Source: Linnemannia hyalina (lineage: Eukaryota; Mortierellomycota; Mortierellomycetes; Mortierellales; Mortierellaceae). Taken from it: a stretch of DNA of 64,000 nucleotides. Position 1 is the first letter of the stretch, and every line of letters starts with the position of its first letter. Location: assembly GCA_019671135.1 (NCBI GenBank), contig JAHRHY010000004.1:620001-684000 (forward strand), read 5' to 3'. The notes under the pieces were generated by a model. That model was not told where the DNA came from and did no database searches. It worked only from the letters and a program-made list of their open reading frames with translations. This document shows, one piece after another, positions 44,622 through 55,923 of the stretch. The position numbers were made by a program, and so were the translations under genes.

Positions 44622-45770
44622 ATGCTCGCAACCCCCTCCCCAACACCACCGCAAACACCTCCAGGACTAATCATCCACCAATGCAGGGACAACGAAGCCG
44701 CAGATCTCTTTTACGACTGGGCGACAAGAGTCGGCTGGAACCCTGGTCAAAAGGCCGGTATCCGAGACGTCATGCTCAAGACCGACCCCCATGGGTACTT
44801 TTACGGAAAGATCGATCCCTCTGACGTTATCCATGACCCACCCTCCACCACCAGCGTTCAGGAACAGGAACAAGAATTGGCGAAGAAGAAGAAGAGAAAG
44901 GAGGATTGGGGTAATGGAAGAGGGAGGGAGCTGGTAGAAGACCCCTCAGTGATCTCGGTCATTAGCGCAATCCGCTTCGGAGATGACCAAGCCTGGATCG
45001 GCTGCTACATCACGGACCCCAAATATCGCGGGCGCGGGTACGGAATATCGACCTTCAACCGAGCCCTCGAACACGTCGGTCCCACCCGTAAAAGTGTCGG
45101 CCTCAACGCAGTCTTCAGTCAAGTCGATAACTATCGCAGATCGGGATTCACGAACCCAAGTTGGGTTAATGAGCGGAGGCGAGGCTCTGTCCGGGACTTG
45201 GTCGATGTTCAGGAACCAGAACTGGCAGCCAGGATTGTTGACGGAGAATTTGATGAGGAAGTGGTGTTGTTGTCGGACGAGAGGGTCGATTGGGAGCAGC
45301 TGCCAGGGATCGAGAGACAGTATACAGGATTCGAACGTCCAGGATTCGTCATGGACTGGGTCCGATTCCATGCCTCCCATCCAGAACGCCACCGCGTCGG
45401 TGTCGCGGTCCTTTCCCGCACTCAGAAGGATGAAAACACAGGAAAGCCCCTTGTCCTCGGATACGGGTGTGTCCGCCCAGGGTTTACATCATACCGCGCC
45501 GGCCCGCTCTACGCCCGTGATGCTTCCACCGCCAAGAAACTCCTTCTCAAACTAGCCGTAGAAGTCCTAGCAGCCGATAAGCGGGATCCCTTGGTGGATG
45601 TGCCATTAATTTTCGACATTGACATCCCGGACCAGAACCGGGCCTCTGTCGAGATGTTTGATAGGATTGGGTGGATGAATACAATGTCGACACAGCGGCT
45701 GTGGAGGGGAGTTGTGCCGCCTTATGATGCTCGTGGGTGCTTTGGGATTTCGCTTCTCGAGGTTGGATAG
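44622..45770 (+). CDS. GNAT-family N-acetyltransferase (paralogue 1)
   Basis: Uninterrupted 382-residue ORF. Residues about 115-200 form a GNAT core with the acetyl-CoA pyrophosphate-binding motif KYRGRGYGIS and WIGCYITDPKYRG on the preceding strand. The C-terminal half (about 250-375) repeats the fold, as in YitH/Acetyltransf_18-type double-domain proteins, with HRVGVAVLSR, VLGYGCVRPGF and PLIFDIDIPDQN. Such enzymes move an acetyl group from acetyl-CoA to an amine; the substrate is unknown. It aligns along its length with the next gene (46870-47910), so the two are a tandem duplicate pair. It has an extra Lys/Glu-rich insertion (about residues 82-108) and a Pro-rich N-terminus that paralogue 2 lacks. 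Confidence 0.9.
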   Translation: MLATPSPTPPQTPPGLIIHQCRDNEAADLFYDWATRVGWNPGQKAGIRDVMLKTDPHGYFYGKIDPSDVIHDPPSTTSVQEQEQELAKKKKRKEDWGNGRGRELVEDPSVISVISAIRFGDDQAWIGCYITDPKYRGRGYGISTFNRALEHVGPTRKSVGLNAVFSQVDNYRRSGFTNPSWVNERRRGSVRDLVDVQEPELAARIVDGEFDEEVVLLSDERVDWEQLPGIERQYTGFERPGFVMDWVRFHASHPERHRVGVAVLSRTQKDENTGKPLVLGYGCVRPGFTSYRAGPLYARDASTAKKLLLKLAVEVLAADKRDPLVDVPLIFDIDIPDQNRASVEMFDRIGWMNTMSTQRLWRGVVPPYDARGCFGISLLEVG

Positions 45771-46869
45771 GCAGCGAGGGCTAGCAGACGAGAATAAATT
45801 AGCGTGATATTTCAGTCAGGATTGTGAGTAGGTTTTCTACAGAGAAGAATTCTTGTGCAGCTTCCACTAGTGGATTTTTTTTTTCAGAGTCCGTGCAGCC
45901 ACAAAAAGAGTAGCAGCACATCATCAGTCTCTCTCATTCTAGTCCCGGTTCTCACCGAAGACAACCGTAAGAGTATCCCAGTGTACATCCACGTAGCATG
46001 GACTGTAGTTGTTCATGCTAGCATTAAACCACACCTTTCCTAAAAAACATGCTGATGACCCTGAAAAAAAAAACTCCAATCCTCCAACTCTCCCCGAGTC
46101 CTTTCATTTTTTTGTTCGTTGTGAAAAAGAAAAGAAAAAATCAAGGTTTTCAACTCAGGACGCTCCCTCCCTTTACACTCTCGTTCGTTTTAGCATGCTT
46201 TTTCTTGTACTCTTACCCAACTTCAATCCTCATCCTCTTTTCATCATCCTTTGTGCCTATTTCCCAATACCGGAAAGGCCCGCGTCTGCCAAAAAATTAA
46301 AAACGATGAACACTGACAACATGCAAGTTGACTCATGCGAACACCAGTTCTCTCGCTCTCTTTTTTTCCCCATCCCTGTTGTATCCACAAAAGGTGAACA
46401 AAGCGCTCTTGTAGTTTGATTTGTAAAATGCTTAAATGTGGAGACGAGAGGTCATTGGCACAATACAAAAATAATCATCTCCATGCGAGCCCCCCCACCC
46501 TGTGTCTCTCAGCCCCGCAGTTCGAATGCCTCTTCTTTACCCCTAGCCTTTGTCCCCCGTTGTCTCCTCTTTTAGTCTCAATTGGCCCCCTCCCTGCCTT
46601 TGCTCTTTCGCCGTGATCACTGCCGCACACACCCCTCTCCAGTCAGTCCCCGCACAACAGCCCTGCCTCGACTCTCACTGCTGCGCGCCCTCTGTGCACC
46701 CTTCTACCCAAACCTTTTTCCGTTTTGCCCCCTGGCTTCGCATTTTTTTGTCATCGTCGACTATTTCTACTCGATTCATCGTCCACTCATTCCTCCTCTT
46801 TTTCTATTCTTCACTTCTCATCACTCCTCTCTCCCCTCCCTCCTTGCCCTCCTACAACTCACCAAAAGG
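45771..46869. other. Intergenic between GNAT paralogues
   Basis: Pyrimidine-rich. The open frame running into the next gene from 46582 is read as 5' leader, because paralogue similarity begins at the ATG at 46870. No other gene is seen. Confidence 0.55.
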
Positions 46870-47910
46870 ATGCTAGCCTCTCCGACAAGACAGGTGTTCC
46901 ACCAAACTGACCGCGACCAGGCCGCCGACCATTTCTTTAAATGGGCCTCCTCCGAGCACTGGAACCCCGGCCACAAGGGTCTCGACATCAAACTCCTTCA
47001 CAGCGCAGATCCCAAAGGCTTCTTCTTCTCTACCGTCGATCCTCCTTCCAACACCACCACCACGGAGCAACTCCACCCGGAAAAGGACGAAGTCGTCTCG
47101 ATTGTGAGCGCAGTCCGCTACGGAGAAGACCAAGGCTGGATCGGGTACTACATCGCATCGCCCAAATACCGCGGTAGGGGCTACGGCATTGCCACCTGGA
47201 ACCGCGCCATTGACCACCTCACCCCAGACACCCGCGAGTCCATCGGCCTTGACGGCGTCATGACTCAGGTCGAGAACTACCGCAAGTCCGGGTTCACACA
47301 GTCGTCCTGGTTGAACGAACGTCGTCACGGATCTGCGGTCGACCTTGTTGAGAAACAGGAACGCGAGTTGGCCGACAAGATTTCCAGGAATGAAGTTGAA
47401 GGGTTGGTGTTGTTGTCTGACCCACAAGTCGATCTGGACCAACTCCCTGGAATCGAGACCAAATACTGTGGCCTGAAGCGTCCCCAGTTCGTCAAAGACT
47501 GGGCACTATTCCACGCCAACCACCCTGAGGAACACCGCGTCGGCGTCGCAATCCTCTCGTCCGATAAGAAGGACGAGAAATCCGGAAAGCCCCTCGTCCT
47601 GGGTTACGCCTGCGTTCGTCCCGCCATCTCTTCCTACCGCGTGGGTCCCGTCTACGCCGTCGACGGCGACGTCGCCAAAAAGTTGCTCGTCAAGCTGGCT
47701 GTTGACGTGGTGTCGGCCGAGAAGCAGTCCCCCCTGGGTGTGCCCTTGATGTTCGATATCGACATTCCCGACAAGAACCCTGCAGCCGTCAAGATGTTTG
47801 ATGGCCTCGGCTGGAAGAACACGTTCCCTTGTCTGAGGATGTGGAAGGGCAAGATCCCTGACCATGATGTCAACGGCGTCTTTGGCGTCACCACCCTCGA
47901 GGTCGGTTAA
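46870..47910 (+). CDS. GNAT-family N-acetyltransferase (paralogue 2)
   Basis: 346 residues from the ATG at 46870. A longer in-frame ATG exists at 46582, but the extra 96 residues are low-complexity Ser/Leu/Phe from the C/T-rich leader and have no match in paralogue 1. Motif A is KYRGRGYGIA (about residue 99), preceded by WIGYYIASP. The second half carries HRVGVAILSS, VLGYACVRPAI and PLMFDIDIPDKN and ends in FGVTTLEVG, nearly the same C-terminus as paralogue 1. The codons are GC3-rich, stronger than in most genes of the window, which suggests high expression. Substrate unknown. Confidence 0.9.
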   Translation: MLASPTRQVFHQTDRDQAADHFFKWASSEHWNPGHKGLDIKLLHSADPKGFFFSTVDPPSNTTTTEQLHPEKDEVVSIVSAVRYGEDQGWIGYYIASPKYRGRGYGIATWNRAIDHLTPDTRESIGLDGVMTQVENYRKSGFTQSSWLNERRHGSAVDLVEKQERELADKISRNEVEGLVLLSDPQVDLDQLPGIETKYCGLKRPQFVKDWALFHANHPEEHRVGVAILSSDKKDEKSGKPLVLGYACVRPAISSYRVGPVYAVDGDVAKKLLVKLAVDVVSAEKQSPLGVPLMFDIDIPDKNPAAVKMFDGLGWKNTFPCLRMWKGKIPDHDVNGVFGVTTLEVG

Positions 47911-48755
47911 AGAAATGGAGTTTTCGTTAGAATCCTGCGGTGACTCAAAATGCCTACTAGTCCGCCTTTGTTCCCTACGCTCTTGTTTTCTTTCGTTTTC
48001 CTCCCTATCATGCATTTTCCCATTGCTCTCTTTGCCCCTTCCTTTTCCCATTGAGCTCATGCATGTCCTGCTGTCATGCTCCTTTTTTCCTTGAATAAAA
48101 AACAAGAAAGAAAATAGTTGCGCTCCTATAGTCGATTCCCTGTCCTGTATTGTGGTAATTGGCAAGCAGCTGAATCCTGAACGCGCCCCTGCTATGAGTT
48201 GGTGAAAAAAAAAAAGTTGGTACCTTTGTAGGAAGACAGAGAGAAAGCGGGAAGAGATCCTCATACGCGTCCCAACAAAAACAACGATGGGAAGTTCTGT
48301 CGTTCGTTTCCCTCTACTCTCCTTTTAACAATCACCTTCCCCTTCTCCCTTTCTTCCCACCCCCCACATGTTTCTCACCGAGAAGGCATGCACGCACGCG
48401 ATGTTTCTACTTTTGAGTTTCCCCCCTCCTCTCGTTGTCCTTGTTCGTTCCCATCCCTTCTTCCCTGCCTCCCGATATGCTCCCTTCGCAGCCATTACGA
48501 CCAATTGACTTATCTCTTCCCTCCCCCCCCCCCCCTCTCTCTCTCTCTCTCTCCTTTCTTCTCCCGATTTCTGTCAATGCGTCATTGTAGATTCTTGTTG
48601 TTTGTTGTTTATTTTTCTTTCCAATTTTGAGTCAAAGTTTTCCTTTTTTTTTTCCTTCGCGAGTGTGATATGTGCTGGTGTATGTGGTGGGAGAGGAATT
48701 GTTGACGAATGAAGAGGGGAAGTGTTGCTGGTATGTTGCTATTGATGCTGTTTGC
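47911..48755. other. Intergenic between convergent genes
   Basis: 3' regions of the GNAT gene and of the minus-strand gene starting at 48756. Contains poly-C (about 48518-48533) followed by (CT)n. No gene is supported. Confidence 0.6.
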
Positions 48756-49587
48756 TCATTCCTTCTTCTCAATCCCGTATATTTTGTTGTCCGCCATCGT
48801 CAACGCCAGCGTCGATCCTTCCGTGAGAACTAAAGCGTGTAATACAAACGAAAAGAAAGAAGAAAAAAAAAAGTGTCAGTGAGGAACGAACAGACATATC
48901 GAAAAGAAGATCCTCGACCCCCCCCCCCCCCCCAATAACAAACTCCTTTCGTTCTTTCTGTCCAGCTGCCCTACAATCGACAAAACAACCACAACAAAAA
49001 CCACAACAAAAAGAAAAAACCCCTATCGTCCCCAGTAGGCAGAAAACGAACTCGAATGAATTTAGACGTTTTACCGGTGACTTTCCGGACAATACTATCC
49101 TCGACCTCCGTTCCAGAATCAGCCGTCGACAACAATCCTGAGCCTCCTTGCGGTGAATACCTCGACACCAACTGTCCGACATCCTGCATCAGTTTCTGGA
49201 TCACCGTCGCCTGATCCTGAAGCAGCGGTCCATTCGCCTAATTTACGCCATAGAAGAAATAAAGCAGAGACTGTTTAGGAAGGAGAGTCTTGGTGAACCA
49301 GAGTGAGAGCGAGCAACTGAGAGAGAGCGAGAAAGAAAGAAAGAGAGAGAGAGAGAAGAAAGTTACATTTAGGAGTTGCCCAGAGGCGAGATCTGCAGAA
49401 AAGGAGGCGACATGGCCGGGAATAGTGGCCAATTCCTCAAACACGGGATCTGGTGGTGCTGTCGTCTACGAATGAAATGAGAGCGAAAGACAGGAAAGAA
49501 AAGATGTGAGCGACTGCAGGGAATCCCAAGAAAAACTCGAATCCTGCGAGTGTGTGTTGATTCTGGTGAGACGGGAAAACGAACCAT
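48756..49587 (-). CDS. Small unrecognised multi-exon protein
   Basis: Three exons join in phase: 49465-49367 (acceptor TCGTAG, donor GTAACT), 49237-49075 (acceptor AATTAG, donor GTAAAA) and 48829-48756 (acceptor CTTTAG), ending at TGA. The 111-residue part reads FEELATIPGHVASFSADLAS, then LQDQATVIQKLMQDVGQL, then VEDSIVRKVT and LTEGSTLALTMADN. It is acidic to neutral, helical, possibly coiled-coil around residues 35-55, with no membrane segment. The start is uncertain: the simplest solution is an ATG at 49587-49585 followed by a non-consensus GTTCGT donor. The size and helices recall small subunits of trafficking complexes (BLOC/BORC-like), but I cannot assign a family. Confidence 0.6.
48917..48934 (+). 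repeat. Poly-C tract in an intron
   Basis: A run of about 16 C inside the intron 49074-48830 of the preceding gene. Confidence 0.9.
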
Positions 49588-50090
49588 GGTAGGTGCTGTT
49601 GTAGCTGTTTTGTTGATGGGTCGAGGTGAAGAGTGCTAGTCGGGGTGGAGCTGTATTGGGTGGGTTGGCGTTGATGAAGGTGGAGGAACGATGGAGGAAC
49701 GGTGGAGGAAGAGGCGAAAAGGTTGGTCTGTTCAAATGTTGGATGCGAAGGAAAAAAAAGTGATCACAAAAAAGCCCACCTGAGAAGAATGCTCGGACTG
49801 CTTTTCTATACACGCGAAGAAAAAAGAACTGTGAACGCACGCACATAGGCAAAGGAGCGGTGTCAAGACAACCGGTGTCAAGACAACGGAGCAAAAGAAA
49901 GAAACGATGCAATTTTGTGATTTAATTTTACAATGAAGGAAGAGAAGAGAGTGTGCCGTAGAACAGTGAAAATGCAAGAGATGGAAAACAAAGAAAGAAA
50001 AAAAGAGTCTACTCTATAGCACGATGCGTGGGTGTGAATGATGTAAAGAAGTAACCGCCGGGTCGAGCGTGTCTCCAGATCGACGTTCGT

Positions 50091-52462
50091 TTACAGTTGA
50101 GGTGCCGTAGATCGAACCAAGGTGACAATAACCGTGATATCATCCACTTTTCTATCATTCACAAATAGAAAGGAAGAGGCTCGATTAGTAAATTGGCAGC
50201 AATAGTTGAATGGCACACAATGAACAAACAAACGAAGAAAGACGTACCCGCCCGACTGGATATGACGGGCTCCCTGGCTGAAGGGAGTCGTGCGCTTGGC
50301 ATCGAGAGAGAACCGTCTTGCAGTGTTGGTGAGTCGCTTGGAGAGTGCCCGCACTCTGGCCAGGATCTCGTCCGCAGACATGGCCTCGACAATCTCTCCA
50401 GCCGACGATAACCGATGTGTGGTAGAATGGAGCAACTGCTGGTCGCGGATAACATCGCCCAGCTCCCGGTCAACAAGCTCAATGGCCTCTTTGGTAAATA
50501 CGTTGTCCCAGAAGCCATCTGTCGCCAGCACAATCACATCACCGTCCTGCAATTGATGTGTAGTCTGAACCGCGTCCTTTGGTAAATCTTGGATATATTT
50601 CTTGGCCTTTTTTGCCGCTACTGTTGGTGCTGCTGTCGCATCCTGTTGTGTTGCATTGTCCTTGCCGTCAGTATCACTACTTCTCTGCTGCTGTTGTTGC
50701 TTCTGTTGCTGCTGTTGCTGTTGACGGTCCTTGGGCAAGACAGTAAGTTGGTAAGGGCAGTTCCAAAAGTGCTGCTGGGAGGGTGACTCGTAGATGCACT
50801 TGTTGCCACGGATCAGCAAAAAGGCACTGTCGCCCAAGTTGGATGCTCGCAGTGTTCCCGTGGTCTTACAAAGTGACAAGATACAAGCTGTACTGGATCC
50901 TACTCACGGAAAAAAAAGAAGGTACAAGAATGAGGGTACATTAGTTCTAGTCCTTCTTGTTCATTGGGAGGTGAACGCGGGAAAAAATAAAAATTTAAAA
51001 GGGCCAAATGAAGAAAGAAACAAAAAAAAGGCATGTGCACAGTCCCTCTGCCACCCGCATAACAGATCTGGAACCTCTGGTCCTTCCTAAGATGTCCCCC
51101 CTCTTCTTTTTTTCCGTAAAGTTGATATTTTACCTGCTTCGACGGTCCCACTCTGGACCAGTTCGTTGTAGGCACCGTCCAAGATTGTCTGAGCATCCAG
51201 AATACTCCTCTCACTGCCAGCGGTGGGAAGATCTATCTCGGGTGGCACACAGTCTGTCAATCGAGCAATGTTTTCAGCATTGTTCATCAACGCCCATGAG
51301 AACAACGCAGGGTCGACTCCCAGCTATTTGAGCACGAAGTCAAAAGTTAAGCGTACGTTAGTAATTTGGTTTTTGTTTGTAACAAGTCCAGACTGAACAA
51401 AACAGTCAGCCAGCCAACCAGCTGCCCTCCAAAGGCGCAATGCGAGGTTGGGCAAAGGGTAATGGGTCAAACTGCAAAAGGAGGCAGGTTGAGTAAGGTA
51501 AAAACAACATCAACAAGAATAGGGACCATGTGTGAGTGGGGATAAAAATAAGAGCGCATCGCATCCATCCTCGGCTACGCCATTTTTAGGCACTCCTGTC
51601 GATCCGGATTGACCTTGCCCACATGTTACGAGGGAACACAGATCGATCGATCCGCTTTCAACCTGACAATTGAAGTTGCCCTCTCAACAAGAATGTGTGT
51701 GCATATGACGAGTAGAAGTATAAGAGAACTCACCTCTGACCAGCCGCCAACACCGTCAGCAACTCCAAGGGCGACTCGACTGCGTGTGGAGACATGGAAG
51801 AAGGCATCCTCGCCAGCGTCGACTTTGCCAGGATGAGGATGAGCCGCCTTTAATTTCTCCTTCCAGAGTAAAGTTCGGGCAGTATTTGCTGCCTCTGCAT
51901 CCGCCTGTGCCTTTTGTACTTGTTGCACTTGTTGCTGCTGCTGTCGCTGTCTGGATTTGGGGTGCCAGCTTGCTGCGAGGAGATAGTTGTATGCAATGGC
52001 GTTATGTGATGCGGGTGTTGGTGTTGCTACTGCTTGTGGGATCACTTCGGAAGCGGTTGTGTCGGAGGAAGAAGAGGCAGGTGATGCCAGAGTGGATGTC
52101 CCAAAGAGGTCTGGCGGTAAGAGGACATCGTGTGCTAGTAATGGTGGTGGCGGTTGGTGCTGAAGGAGAGTAGCAGCAGTTGCTGTTGCTGTTGTGGAAG
52201 TATGCAGTTGACACAATGACTGTGTTGAATTGGTGGCGGACCCATCGAGGGCAACCAGGGTCGGAGTCGAAATTCCCTGACTACTACTAGCAGGAGTGAG
52301 GAGGTACTGAGGGGCGATGGAGAGGTAGCGTTGCATGGTGGCCATGGCGAAGGGGCGGGACAGCATCCAGTGGGCGAGTCTGTGTGCTGCGACTGAGCTG
52401 TAGGCGGTGACGAGCCTTGTGGGGATCATCCCCAGGGGTCTGGCTGCATTCCTGCCCAGCAT
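50091..52462 (-). CDS. PP2C-type phosphatase, PTC7-like, probably mitochondrial
   Basis: Four exons: 52462-51734 (donor GTGAGT), 51323-51134 (donor GTAAAA), 50899-50248 (donor GTACGT) and 50151-50091, all joining in phase, giving 543 residues. The N-terminus is Arg-rich and amphipathic (MLGRNAARPLGMIPTRLV), a typical mitochondrial presequence, and is followed by a long Ser/Thr/Gln-rich linker. The catalytic domain starts near 210 with GEDAFFHVSTRSRVALGVAD and GVGGWSE, continues with ASNLGDSAFLLIRGNK and DGDVIVLATDGFWDNV, and ends with KVDDITVIVTLV. The metal-binding Asp residues of PP2C (D in ADGVGGW, TDG and DD) are present. Yeast Ptc7 dephosphorylates mitochondrial targets including Coq7 in ubiquinone synthesis; a similar role here is inference. 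A poly-Gln insertion (13 of 14 residues, about 50670-50720) sits inside the domain. Confidence 0.88.
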
Positions 52463-55380
52463 TACTGTTATGTGAGAGAGCGAGGCAGAGTGGAGGTGGT
52501 TTTAAAAAAGTTTGTTGGTTGGAAAGGAAAGAACGGAGGGTGGAGAGGGAAAGAGTGGAGTGGAGAGAGAGATAGCGAGAGAGAAGAAAATAAGCGAAGG
52601 ACGGAGAACGAAAAGGAGATATAAAAGGGAAGGGAAGGGAAACGTAGTGTGGAGTCAAAGGAGGAAAAGAGAGACACAGCGAGACACAGAGAGGGGCAGA
52701 GAGACAAGAAGAAATAAGAAATAGGGGGAGTGTCGTTGTGTGTGTGCTTGGGAGTGTGTCGATGGTGAGAGTCAATGGGTGGTTGTGGTTGTACGAGTGA
52801 GAAGGGTGAAGGGTGAAGGGTGAAGAAGGAAAAGAGCTGGAAGCGGCGATGCCCTTACCTTTTATTCGCCTTGGCCGTGGCCTTGGCTCTTGTGGTTCCG
52901 AAGTCCCTACTTGACTTTTCCGAACCAGTTCCGATCGATTTCCTTTTCCGTCCTCCACTCTCACTCCACGCTCTCACAAATGAACGACGTCCAAGCCAGA
53001 GTTACACGTCCTGCGTATCCCTATCCAAGGACGCTCTCTCTATCTCTTTCCTTGTCCCTTTCAAATGCCATTGCTCTTCTTTTATTAGCCACCCTTCTCT
53101 GGCTCTCGCTTCCTTGCTTGCTTCTACTTCTTCATTTTCGCCTCTCCTTCTTCAAGCTTAGCTCTCCCGGACCTAGAAAACTTGCCTTCATTCACGTCGG
53201 CTTACCATTCCAAGTCAAGTCTCCGTTATTCTCATGCCTTTCTATCTTCTTCGCGATATTTCATATCTTATGACTTGGATATTCAATTAAAAATGGAGAA
53301 AGCAGGAACAATAGACAACGACACGATTGTGCGTGTGGGTTTGTGGAGGAAGAGGAAGTGTGGAGCGAACATAAGGAAAGGGCAGGACTGACCCTGAAGA
53401 AGGGCGTGATCTTCATGTGGGAAAGTGGAGGTAAGAAAGGAAAGGAACGGATGGCAAGGGAAGGAAGGGAAGGAAAGGAAAAGAAAGGGGACAAGAAAGG
53501 CGAGTAAATTGACATAGAAAACCAAAGACACCAAGCGAGAAGGAAAGAGAAAGAAAGGAGGATATCAAAAAAGGGACATGGTCCTCCCTTTCCTTTCCCC
53601 ACTTCATCCCTTTCCTTTCTTTTCCTTCACTTCCTCCACTTTTCTATCCTTTTTCCAGGGGAGAACCTGAAAGAAAAACCAGGATAAGCAAGATACATCC
53701 CGATCAATTGGAAAATAACCAAATGGAGAGAGTGGCCTTCTTCACTGTCCCTCGCTCGCCCTTATTTCCTACCAAACAAAAACTGTATATCCAACCATTC
53801 GTCTGTGATAGCCATCCAATTGATAACGGGAAGGAATGAACGGAGCAAGAACCGCAAGTTCACCTCTGTTAATGTTTCTCTTTGTCGCGTTTCCTTTGGT
53901 CCAATGTACCCGCTCCCTCCAGAAGCAATGGGTCAGTGCACGCGCAATTAGAGGCACTTTTGGACCGGACTGCGGCGAGGCAAGGTGTTACAACGGACTA
54001 TCATATGGTGGCGCGTTATGCAATTTGCATTGTTGGGTGTCTTAGATTGACAATAATGAGAATGAGCAGACAGGTGCTTTCATTCACTCTCTAAAGATAT
54101 GCGAATAGACAAAGGCACCTGTTGGTATTGTGAACGCATGACAGATATGGATTGACGCAGCAACGAGGGGGACGAATGCGAGGAAGATAGCGAGATCACG
54201 ATGTTGCTTCTAGGGCTGTTAATGAAGGATAATTTCTTGGTGTGTCGCAGAATGAGGATCAGATAAATAAAAGATGACCCATTGTGACAGTGCTACAGAA
54301 GGAGGAGATTTTGTCGGTGGCGCGCATAACTGAGTCCGTACGCCACCTCCACCCCCGCTTTTGCGCCGCAGAAGGGTCAATAGATAGTTAATATCAAAGG
54401 GTGTGAGAATGGAGAAAAGAGAAGTTGAGGTGTGGGGTCAAATGGGAGAAAGGTGCCGTATTTATGGCTATTTTTCGTCTGACATGGGCGCGGCGAGGCT
54501 GCGATGATGACACTTTCTACGTACAGATGAAGTAAACTCCAGGCTGGGGGTGGTCAGGGTGTGTGTTGAGGGAAGACGGTGATTCGAGGGCAAGAATGCT
54601 GCGTTGATGACGAGTGAGCACAAGGAAGTGGACAATGTGACGTGCAACAACTCATTTCGCCCAAAGAGAAGAGCATTGCACTAGAAATAGATACTAGTAG
54701 TCATATGATCACGTTGAACCTTGTGCAAGGACAAGGAAGCATCCATTCCGTAGATGACAAAGGAAGAAGTAAGGCCAGATTGATTGACCCTGGTGGACAA
54801 ACAAACACAAGGACAATCAACTAACCCGACCCGGTGCGTCTTCATTCTGCCAGGACATGTACAGGCTAGGTCCCAGCCTCATCATCAGGCCATGTTCTCC
54901 TCTCTCATATTGACTAATAGAAGTATAATAAATAAATAGCCAGCCCTTGCTACCCCGCCCCAGGTTCTTTTTAATTTTTTGAAATACATCTTTGACCACA
55001 ATCTCTCCTTTATCCTTCCTCCTTTCTCCTTACTCTCTCACCCATCGTGCATACATCTCACTCGCACCTTCCAACAGCAATCGCCCAACGCACACACACC
55101 TCCTGAACACAACTCGCCATTCGTCCGCAGTCAACCCATATATCTTCTACGCAATAATTATCACAACTCAATTCAATAGCCTCTTTCTCCTTTCGCTTTG
55201 CTTAGCCTGGCATAAATAGTCAGAGCATTCCTTTCTCCCACTCTTTTTCTCTTTTCCTCTTCAACAACACATACACCTCAATCTACCAAGCTAGCAAACC
55301 ATTTACTCTCACTCTCGCTCCACAAACACAACTCTACCTCAACACTCCACCCTACCAACCAACAACAACAGCTATCCAAC
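52463..55380. other. Long intergenic region between divergent genes
   Basis: Purine-rich on the plus strand (52500-52720) and C/T-rich around 53000-53270. One ATG frame at 53836-54045 (69 residues, hydrophobic N-terminus and several Cys) is a weak secreted-peptide candidate without support from splice sites or repeats. Otherwise no gene is seen. Confidence 0.5.
55211..55219 (+). promoter_or_regulatory. Possible TATA element for the gene at 55381
   Basis: CATAAATAG, about 165 bp upstream of the ATG, followed by a C/A/T-rich leader. Confidence 0.35.
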
Positions 55381-55923
55381 ATGTTCATGCTTTCGTGGAT
55401 TCGCTCTTCTGACACCCAGGCCGCCAGCAACAACAACAAGGCCACCACTCCCTCCTCGACTACCTCGGACGACCACCACCACCAGTCGGACGACTGGGTC
55501 TTCCTCCCCGCAGATGAAGAGACAATGATGAACGCCTCCATCTCCGACCTCCAGCTCCTCTCAGCCTCCACCATGATCCTTCGTCCTTCCTCCACACATC
55601 CCGCCTCTTCTTCTCGGACAGCCACCTCCTCATCTTCCGTATCAACAACAGCAGTGGTGCACAAGTCGCGGAGGCAGCTCAAGCAAGAAAAACGTCTCCA
55701 ACAGGCACAGGACGACCTCGAACGCCGACCGCGCTATGACCCCATGATTGCCAAGATGCGCGACTATGAGTTTAAGCTTGCAAAGCTTCAAAAGTTGGGG
55801 ATGCGGTCGGGTCGGATTGCGAGCTCAACGACGGGTGGGGCCCATTCTGTCAAGTCTATGAGGGGTGCTGGGGCTTCTGGAGGCCCTCAGGTGTCTGCCC
55901 CTCCTGCTACCACTGCCTGCTAG
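55381..55923 (+). CDS. Conserved-looking hypothetical protein
   Basis: Single-exon ORF of 180 residues from an ATG in a CCAACATG context. It starts MFMLSWIRSSDTQAASNNN, has a His/Asp stretch, then SDDWVFLPADEETMMNASIS, a Ser/Thr-rich linker, and a basic helical region (SRRQLKQEKRLQQAQ, then KMRDYEFKLAKLQKLGM) ending in a Gly/Ala-rich tail. The acidic DDWVFLP patch and the basic helix could be interaction motifs. No domain is recognised, and no signal peptide or membrane segment is present. Third codon positions are GC-rich, as in neighbouring real genes, and a C/A-rich leader precedes it; both support coding. Confidence 0.75.
   Translation: MFMLSWIRSSDTQAASNNNKATTPSSTTSDDHHHQSDDWVFLPADEETMMNASISDLQLLSASTMILRPSSTHPASSSRTATSSSSVSTTAVVHKSRRQLKQEKRLQQAQDDLERRPRYDPMIAKMRDYEFKLAKLQKLGMRSGRIASSTTGGAHSVKSMRGAGASGGPQVSAPPATTAC

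Noticed and set aside
46582..46869. N-terminal extension of the second GNAT protein
   Set aside because: Low-complexity leader translation absent from the paralogue; the ATG at 46870 is preferred.
52287..52964. 225-residue minus-strand frame overlapping the phosphatase start
   Set aside because: C/T-rich leader of the PTC7-like gene read in another frame. Non-ATG start and low complexity.
53836..54045. 69-residue frame with hydrophobic N-terminus and Cys
   Set aside because: No conserved pattern, repeat copy or splice support; the equally long overlapping minus-strand frame shows that chance is sufficient.
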